Part shown: piece after piece, positions 56,871-64,000 of the stretch | Layout: each line of letters begins with the position of its first letter | How positions within the stretch are numbered: position 1 is the stretch's first letter | NCBI GenBank assembly: GCA_028564705.1 | Contig: JAPXFQ010000074.1 | Coordinates: 2,435,501 to 2,499,500, forward strand | Source: Apricaphanius iberus | Taxonomy: Eukaryota > Chordata > Actinopteri > Cyprinodontiformes > Aphaniidae | Direction: 5' to 3' | DNA: 64,000 nt | Notes under the pieces: generated by a model | The model's input: the letters and a program-made list of their open reading frames with translations, nothing else | Database searches by the model: none | Told to the model about the DNA's origin: nothing | Program-made: the position numbers and the translations under genes

Positions 56871-56880
56871 GTGGTTCAAA

Positions 56881-57357
56881 TAGCTGTGGGGCTAATCCAG
56901 TTGAAGAGTGAGGCCCAGTATAACATCACCAGCAAAGAGAAGTATCAGCAAAAGATTTAAAATAATAGGAAAGGTCTATATATGACAGCCTGTTCCTGTT
57001 TACCTGGGGGATGGCCTAGCATGGCATTCCCAATCAACGTATGTCCATATAAAGAGAGTTTTTGGGGCACCCAAAGTGCAGCCTCTAAATAGGGAGGCAT
57101 TAACTGCCACAAAACTCCTTCATTTCAGCAGTGTTTTGTTCTTTTTTGCACTATTCCGATTTGAGTGTGTTGGAGCTGCTTAGTTGTTGTCATCCGGGGT
57201 GTTATACAGGCTTTTAATCCAATTTATACCAACTGGTGATTTTAATGATGCCACTGCCGTGCCCCATTGTTGTTGTAGATTGAGCAGGGCTTGCACTCTG
57301 GGCTCTATGACGGCGGTTCATTAGACAGAACTTGCTACGGCAAACATCAACAGGGTT
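56881..57357. other. Unassigned sequence between two minus-strand LINEs
   Basis: No gene recognised. It may include the 5' UTR of the L2-like element to its left. Confidence 0.35.
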
Positions 57358-57699
57358 CATCAATCAATCAACTGAACAATCAATCAATCGATTTATTTGT
57401 CATTGTAAAAAGTACAACAAAATTTAAGAAAGTGCTCTCCAGTCAGTCCATCATTCATATCAGTAAAATCAAATCAATAAAAAAGTGTTAGTACTGGTAC
57501 ATGTATATCCACATACACATACATATATAAATTACATATAAATAACTTAGTATTATTTAAAAAGGAGATTGCAGTCAGATAAAAGCTGAGTTTGAGCAAA
57601 AACAGATAAAACACAAATATATGCAATATGATATAGAATATAAACAGATAAAACACAATAGATTAAAAATGAAATAAAAGAAAATAAGAATAAAGAGTT

Positions 57700-58100
57700 A
57701 CCAGGGTGTGATGCGTCCTCTTCTAGTGAGATGAGAGGGCCGCGGACGATCTTTTGGTTGGTATTAATGACCCTCTGGAGCCCTGTCCTCTGAGCCAATG
57801 TACAGCTGGCATACCAAATACATATGCAGTACATGAGTATGCTTTCGATGAAAGCTCTGTAAAAGGACACCAGCAGCCTCTGGGTGATGTTGTTTCTCCT
57901 CAGTATTCTGAAGAAGTACATTCTCTATTGGGCTTTTTTTAGCAGCTCAGTGGTTTTCATGCTCCAGGTTAGGTTGTCCTCCATCTTGACTCCCAAAAAG
58001 TGGAAGTCTGCCACCCTCTCTAAACATGGTCCCCTGATAACGAGAGGACGGATCTCTGTCTTTTTCTTTCTGTAGCCTATTATGAGTTCTTTGCTATGTC
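57700..58100 (-). pseudogene. LINE RT C-terminal domain fragment
   Basis: Minus-strand MYFFRILRRNNITQRLLVSF, then AFIESILMYCICIWYASCT and QRTGLQRVINTNQKIVRGPL, typical of the post-RT region of this LINE type. It precedes the stop and 3' UTR. It is partly open (57553-57921), with earlier sequence (ADFHFLGVKMEDNLTWSMKT) in another frame. Confidence 0.75.
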
Positions 58101-58331
58101 CTCATGTTTTTCCAGAGTGCGGATGATGATGCTGTTGTGGGCCACGTGGGGTTCCTTTGCCTGTGACCTCAAAGCGGGTGAAGAAGATGTTCAGCTTCTC
58201 TACTAATGCAATGTCACCATCAGCAACTCAAAGGTGTATCTTGTGGTTTGTCAGCCACTGGATGCCCTGCCACACCTGCCTGCCTTTTTTTCCTGTCCAG
58301 ATTTTCCTAGATCCTCCTCCTGTAGTCTGCC

Positions 58332-58869
58332 TTAGCCTTCCTGATGCCTCTCTTCAAGTTGCCTCGGTTCTGTGCGGTAATGATCCTTGTTTCCGTATCT
58401 GAAGGTGGTCTTCCTTTCCTTTCTTAGCCGTCTGACCTGCCCGGACATCCAGGGCTTTTGGTTGGAATATATTCGGATATTTTTCACTGTGACAGTGTTG
58501 AGGCGGTTTTTTAGATAACATAGCACACTATGTGAATAGCTTCAGGTCCAGATGTTAAAAAATTTACTAGTTGGTCCTATCAAAGCTGTCTTGTAGCTGA
58601 TGAGTGGCACCTTCTGGCCATGTGCTAACAGTCTTTGTAATGGTTGGAGCAGTTTTCTTGAGAGGGGCATTAGCAGGAATTAAAAACAAGGGAAAATGGT
58701 CAGGCTGGCCGAGTTGGGATAAAGGTCTGGCCCTGTAGCCCATTTTGATGTTTGAATAAACTTTGTCTAGAGTATTGTCACCCCTCGTGGCACACTTAAC
58801 ATGCTGGTGGATTTTAGGGAGTACAGTTTTTAAATTGACCTGATTAAAATCCCCTGCTATGATGTGCAC
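58332..58869 (-). pseudogene. LINE endonuclease C-terminus and linker fragment
   Basis: Minus-strand IIAGDFNQVNLKTVLPKIHQ holds the GDFN endonuclease box. GDNTLDKVYSNIKMGYRARP and LGQPDHFPLFLIPA (degenerate SDH box, read PDH) follow. The linker IRIYSNQKPWMSGQVRRLRK is at 58332-58526. The first part of the endonuclease lies beyond 58870 and is not recognisable. Confidence 0.8.
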
Positions 58870-58881
58870 GGCTTAAGGGTA

Positions 58882-60600
58882 TGTGCTCTATTTGTTGCTA
58901 GTGTTTGTCTTCAAAAGTACAATAGCCAAATAGTAAATTGGAATTGGTTGGATTAAAAGCCTGTAACGCCCCCGGAAGACAACAAATCACATAGAGACGC
59001 TCTGAGGGAATAGTGCTAGCAATTCATATCAAGACCGTTGGTGAATTAAATGAGTTTTGTGGCAGATAATGTCTTATTTGGAGGCTGCACTTTGTGTGCA
59101 CCAACAACTCCTGTTTATTCAGTGATCACAAATTGATCTCAAGATCCCCCAAAGGACCTTAAGTCGCATCAAACTTGTCTGGGTGAGTAAAGGAATGTAA
59201 AGCATGCAATAAGGTCCGGGCTGAAAAAAAAAAAACTAATCCAGGATGGAAATCTTTGAAGAAACATCATCTAATGAAAAAAAATGCATATTTATAATGG
59301 AACATTCTCCATAGCATTGTAGCTGTAAACTATTTATTTTATTTTATTTATTATTATTAATGCTACTATATATGTAAAGGAAACATGCCTCAAAGCACTT
59401 TTTGCACTTAGTTATTGAAAAATAACTAATCTTTAAAAAAAAAAAAATCTCTTACTCTTACTTCATCTCACGTGCTCTTTAGATACTTTTTCATTGTCAG
59501 TCATTTAAAAAAAATGTGTGTATATGTGTGTACATGTTTACATGCATGTACATTTGATGAACCACTTTCGCCGTCAAGTTTTAGAGCCATATAACATTTG
59601 GCTCCTTAAAACTGAACACTTTATTTGGTTTCTCCATGACTGCCCTTGAATTTTTATCTTGAACTGACTTGCAGACAATGCTTATTTAAAAAACAAAGCA
59701 AACAGAGTTTCATTCAGACTACAGCTGCCCTCTTTAGGACTTGTATTCTAAAGCCACTTTCTGTTGTCCCCTGCTCAAGTTTTTTCCCCATGGAGGAAAA
59801 CAAAGCTGCACCACCCCCCCCATTTGGTGTGAGGGAAGAGAAGGGCTTGTGTTTTTCAGATAACGAGGGAAAAACCTCTCCACTGAGAGTACACCTTAGA
59901 GGTGCACCTTTTGCTTTGTCCTGGCAAGTTTGTTTGAAAAATGAAAAGCAGAGTAGGAGGGGAAAACATCAAGCAGGTGGCGGATTTGTCTCTGCAGTGT
60001 TTATGAAAGATTCTTTGATTAAAACTGGGCAGGGGAGGGGAGTATTCCTCTCATACCCAACGATAGTTTGGTTTTTCTACCATGATTTTTGATTTAGCAG
60101 TTTACAGAGGCTGCATCTTTTGTCCACAAACAAGAGGTACATTAACTACTGAAAGTAATAAAAAATGTTTCTAAGATCCTATTCTTTTTTTCAGAATCAA
60201 AATAATCCAAACTGACATTTTTTATTGTCTTGCTTTATTTTTAAGATGTGTAACAAGCAAATAAGATAGTGACCATATTTTGATTTCCCAAAAAAGGACA
60301 CTTGGCCAAGACTTGATTTTAACATATTTAAAGTGTGCATTCTCCATGTTAAGTAACAAACTTCAGATAAGGTTTCACGATTTCCAAAAACACTTTAAAA
60401 TCTACAGAAATTAATACATAATAGAAAAAATTCTCCTCAGAGAAAATATTTAATCATATCAATAAAAGTTAACTGTTTAAGTCATACTGGACACAAATCT
60501 GAAATAATTTTCTGAGAAAACAATAATTATTCTTATTTTACTGGAAAAAAGGATCAGTCTCAAAAAGACCACAAAAAATCTCTACTCCAGTCTTTAGTTT
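58882..60600. other. Unassigned sequence
   Basis: AT-rich. A 148-codon plus-strand frame at 59646-60092 shows no known domain and no splice context, so I do not call it a gene. Confidence 0.4.
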
Positions 60601-60605
60601 TTAGG

Positions 60606-60690
60606 CAAGGCAAGGCAATTTTATTTGTATAACACACTTTCAACAAAAAGCAAAGGTGTTTTACATGATTAGAAAAATAGGAAAAATTAA
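60606..60690 (-). repeat. LINE 3'-tail fragment (reverse)
   Basis: GGCAAGGCAAGGCAATTTTA, TTTGTATAACACACTTTC and AAAGGTGTTTTACATGATT are the reverse of the same tail type seen at 7062-7140 and 20690-20800. Only the tail is present. Confidence 0.55.
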
Positions 60691-63600
60691 AACATAGAAT
60701 CACTAAAAGAAATCTCAAAAAAACAACTATAAAAGACAATGTATGTAATTAAACAAAAACATTTACTGATTAGAGCATTAGAGAACATTTATGTAAAATT
60801 ATGAAAATTAAAACAGAAAAATGTAACAGTAATTTAAAATCCTCATCCGGACTCAGTCAATTTATAGAAATCTCCCTTTGCACAGCATTATTATAGTTTT
60901 TTGTGTCACTGTGGACCCACTGGATCTTGGCCCTTTTGTTACACAAAAACACATATGCAAACTTTATCAGCTATGTTTCCAAGCTTTATCAGCTATATCT
61001 ATGTCCATGAAGCTACACTTGCACTTTGACATCATGTGGAAAGCTACAGCGCAATCAGGAGCAGCACATAGCAGCGCAGCATGGCCTACTGTCTATTCTG
61101 TCTACACCTATGCTTTGATATCTTGTAAACCGCAACGTGCATGGAGACAATGCAGTGGATCGGACCGTTGTCTGTTCCATCTATGAATGGATCAGAACCA
61201 TTGACTAGGTAGCAGATCAAAGAGGATGTAAATGAGAGACAGGATGTTTTATTCCATTCCAGGATGTTTTATTTTATTTCTCGAATAAAACAGGGGACCT
61301 TCTCTTTAAAATATAACAGAGTTTATTAACACAGTTGTTTAATCTTACAGATTAATATTGTGACAGTCGATCTACTCTAAAACATTCAGTCTACAAACTA
61401 TTTTAAAAGAGAATGACAGAATTAGGGGGAATAGCTTCCGAGCATCAGTACGGTGTTTGTGTGTGTGTCTTTGCTACATAGAAGGGACCAACACCTGACA
61501 GCCCACTCACAGTGTGAGAATCCAAAATGCTGGTCCCTACACAGCATTAGAGTCAATGAAAAGAAGTTCAGTGAAATTATTAGGGTGGTCCCCAAAATTC
61601 ACAAAAATTAACATAGTGTGCTTGTGTTTAACTCTGTGTGTTGGAGAGAGTCCGCAGGGGGTGATCTGAAGTCAAGACACAGGGTAAATAGCATTCACCC
61701 TTAGCGAGGGATGCAACCACTATATACCAAGAAAATGAAAAGATATAAAAAATAGGCTTTAGCAAGAGCTAGTGAACACAGAAACACAAACTAGCGTGAG
61801 GCGACGCTACAAACAATGAGCAAACATTGGTTTAACAAATTACAGAAGAATAAATTAAACCATTTCACACAAGTCTAAACATGTATTTAAAAACCTCCTA
61901 CATAAGCCTACACCCTACCCAGACCAACTCAATTGATCCTACTGGTGATGACTTTGTCCATGCTACCAGTCCAAGGTGAATGATGAAGGGAGAAGGAGGA
62001 ACAATCCAAACAGTGGCAAAGTTTAGGAACAGCAGTGCACAGCTGATTTTAAAAGAACACATTTAGATGCAGGCTGTGACTTCAGTCAAATCCTGTCTTT
62101 AAAGATCTTTCTTAATATAGCTCAGATGCCAAGCAGACTTCCTGGCAACACTAACGGGAGGTCGGGCAGCTTGGCAAAAGAATGGCCTGGAGGTTTAGGA
62201 AAGTGGTCTTGTTCTGGCCCACAGGCTGGAACCAAAAAGGGGGATTTTGCTAGCAAAAATTTAAGTGTCCCTATCGCCCAAAAGGTATAGAAAGACAATA
62301 GCTTCTTTGAGCACAGTCCTTTTAAGAGCTATGCATGTGATCACTGGCCTAAGACCAATGAGAATGCACTGAGGGCGGTCAGAGCTCTGTCGTCATCCCT
62401 AGTCACAGACCAATGAGACTGAGTTAAGGGCCGTGCAAAAGGATGCTGGAAACGGCATATAATTTGTGGAAAATGAATCCCATTAGGGCTCTCCACTGAA
62501 GCATAGTTCACAGATCAGGAAACTGTTTGTTCAGAGTCTTTCAGACTTCTGATCGCTTTTAATGGAGAAATGTTTCCTTATTTTAAAACTGTGGCTGAAG
62601 CTATGCTTAATTTCAATCTGGTTTCAACAAAGAGACATTTTATTGAAAATATGGGTTTTGTTGTCTCAGGAAGATCAACAGGAAGGGGTTGCAGGAATGG
62701 ACTGTTGTGAGGACAAAGGGAGATGTTAAGAAAGGTATGTGAGGAGATAAGAGCAATCTGAAGGAGATTACTGGAGGACCTGAGGAAGCGAGTTTGGAAG
62801 GAGGTAAATGGAACTCTGTTCTATGTGGTTGGCTGGAGGCGACGGGCAGGCAAGCAGGAGGGCGACCACAGGTGAGCAGGAGGCAGACAAACCAGTGGAG
62901 GTAGTGGTGCAAAGGCTGACCATAAGAGAACCCAGAGAGATGCAGGTAGATGGAACCAGAGAAGATTTTCCAGATGAACTTGCAAGAGGATGCCAAGGAG
63001 GATGAGGAAGGTTCTGGATCTGAATCTGTGACAGAGGCAGGGTAAAATGAAGTTACAAAAACTTCCAGGAATTTTCTCATATCAGCTGGAAAAAAAAAAA
63101 AATTCATAGCCATGGACTGTATATGAGGAAAAATATGAGAACAAAATGTAACTCTAAAATGTTGTAATCCAAACTAACATTACTAAATACTCATATAAAG
63201 TAGGATATTTACAGAAACTTGAGTTATTTACACTGGTAAAAGCAAAATAAGTCCGTTGACGTGCACTCAGCTCACAGCGTCTGCTCCTCCTGTTGTCTTC
63301 AGCTGAGCTTGTTTTTCTCATGTCTCAGATAGGAAATGACATCACATTAATGTAATATATCACACCAGTGTAAAGTGCAGACTCGACTTTCAGAATTCCT
63401 TTGAATTATGCTGATTGTTCAAGTGTTTGAAGAGTTACAGTAATTTAAAGTATGGAAGCCATTTTGTGTCAGTGTCAACACATCTTCTGTAAGAGGGTTA
63501 AGTATGATTATTGGTCCCCTGAAAAATGATTGAAGCCTGGACATTTTCATCAATCAATTATATCCCCTCAGACAGCACGTGAAAAGTGAACATGTCTGGG

Positions 63601-63960
63601 GAAATAGAGAAAGGTTGTTCACCCTAAAATAAGACAACATAACACACAAGTAACTAGCCATGTCCCTTTTTAATAACTGTTACATTTTGTATCAAATGTG
63701 TAACCAAACTAAAGTACAATTTAACTCCAATGACTCAAAAAATTATTGGGATAAAGTTTAAAGTAACTGGACAAGATCGACAGATCAAACGTAACGATAT
63801 TCATGGAAACTAGGCATTTGTTGAATTGCATAACATGTTTTGCCATGTTGACCTCGTCCTGTATTCTCAAAACCTACTCCACCTAAACCCAAGTCAGTGA
63901 AAAATGCTGAATCAAAAATGTGAAAAGTATATCCTGACTCAGTACACATTTTCCAAACTT
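60691..63960. other. Unassigned sequence
   Basis: No gene, RNA or transposon core recognised. A 157-codon minus-strand frame at 62640-63113 is Ser/Leu/Pro-rich and matches nothing I know. Confidence 0.4.
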
Positions 63961-63968
63961 CCACTGTA

Positions 63969-64000
63969 ATAAGCAGCCTTGAATGGCCCTCATAGCTTAG
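63969..64000 (+). repeat. Start of another copy of the 775-bp-unit repeat, cut by window end
   Basis: TAAGCAGCCTTGAATGGCCC and TCATAGCTTAG parallel the start of the array near 37333 (CAAGCAGCCTCTAGCGGCCC, TCGCAGCTTAG). About 24 of 32 bases agree. The window ends before more can be compared. Confidence 0.5.

Larger units (their letters stand above)
53516..56880 (-). mobile_element. L2-like LINE, near full-length but decayed (minus)
   Basis: The 3' end (53516-53700) has the usual 'agtgc...ataaataaaatttattatt' tail read on the minus strand. ORF2 spans about 53830-56240 with endonuclease, linker, RT and C-terminal domain in order, and an N-terminal proline-rich repeat region extends to about 56870. 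Many stops and frameshifts and one LINE-tail insertion (54250-54407) show that it is dead. Total length of about 3.4 kb is close to a full element. Confidence 0.8.
57358..58880 (-). mobile_element. Non-LTR LINE (minus), RT core deleted
   Basis: The 3' end carries a (GATT)n tail (57358-57390 read on the minus strand), a 3' UTR, and the C-terminal domain (57700-58100). Upstream are the endonuclease C-terminus and linker (58332-58869). The RT palm between them is missing (the junction is near 58110-58170). The family resembles the LINE interrupted by the YR element at 42.6-47.2 kb. Confidence 0.75.

Noticed and set aside
56643..56960. Plus-strand coiled-coil-like protein (VEAQ/AEVE heptads)
   Set aside because: It is a by-product of a 21-bp minisatellite whose minus strand is in frame with a LINE endonuclease. 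There is no promoter or independent evidence for a plus-strand gene.
59646..60092. 148-codon plus-strand frame
   Set aside because: No recognisable domain, no Kozak or splice support, and composition resembles surrounding noise.
62640..63113. 157-codon minus-strand frame with Ser/Leu/Pro-rich sequence
   Set aside because: It arises opposite a GGA-rich tract and shows no family resemblance.

Overview
This window looks like a piece of a ray-finned fish (teleost) genome. It is AT-rich, has no operon-like gene packing, and nearly everything recognisable is a eukaryotic transposable element of a kind typical of teleosts: L2/CR1-like and other non-LTR LINEs, an L1-like LINE, Tc1-like, piggyBac, Harbinger and hAT DNA transposons, LTR elements, a tRNA-derived SINE and a tyrosine-recombinase (Ngaro-like) retrotransposon. 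I find no convincing host protein-coding gene. One short candidate exon (13044-13279) is the best lead.

Layout. 1-13 kb: mostly unassigned AT-rich sequence with a 124-bp retroposon (2460-2583), a solo LTR (2839-3177), a Harbinger transposase scrap (4417-4560), a hAT-like MITE ending in a TA array (7325-7881), a Tc1-like copy with an LTR nested in it (8705-9821), a second Tc1-like copy split by another element (9830-11445) and a poly(A)-ended LINE 3' region (to 12457). 13-25 kb: candidate exon, tRNA-SINE, a complete but dead Tc1-like element (14224-15744) carrying a second copy of the short retroposon, an LTR with primer-binding site on the minus strand, a piggyBac element with TTAA target sites (17725-18910), a minus-strand endogenous-retrovirus pol pseudogene (19440-21187), an L1-like 3' end with a 13-bp target-site duplication (22199-23080), and a 28S rRNA-like scrap. 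25-35 kb: three Tc1-like remnants, then an L2-like LINE whose ORF2 (30529-33420) is uninterrupted with all catalytic motifs present. Its 3' UTR contains about 390 bp of antisense 28S rRNA.

35-42 kb: two copies of another L2-like family in opposite orientation surround and interrupt an array of about 775-bp tandem units. A sequence resembling the start of that array reappears at the very end of the window. 42.6-47.2 kb: a tyrosine-recombinase retrotransposon with the diagnostic split direct repeats A1-ORFs-B1-A2-B2, sitting inside an older minus-strand LINE. 48.3-51.8 kb: a minus-strand Ty3/gypsy-like element between 105-125-bp direct repeats, missing the reverse transcriptase core. 52-59 kb: three more minus-strand LINE remnants, one with a proline-rich heptad-repeat N-terminus. 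59-64 kb: mostly unassigned.

The elements do not form a pathway. The region is a nested archive of insertions: retroposon in Tc1, LTR in Tc1, LINE in tandem array, YR element in LINE, rDNA in LINE UTR. Family names come from motif recognition only. No database search was possible.
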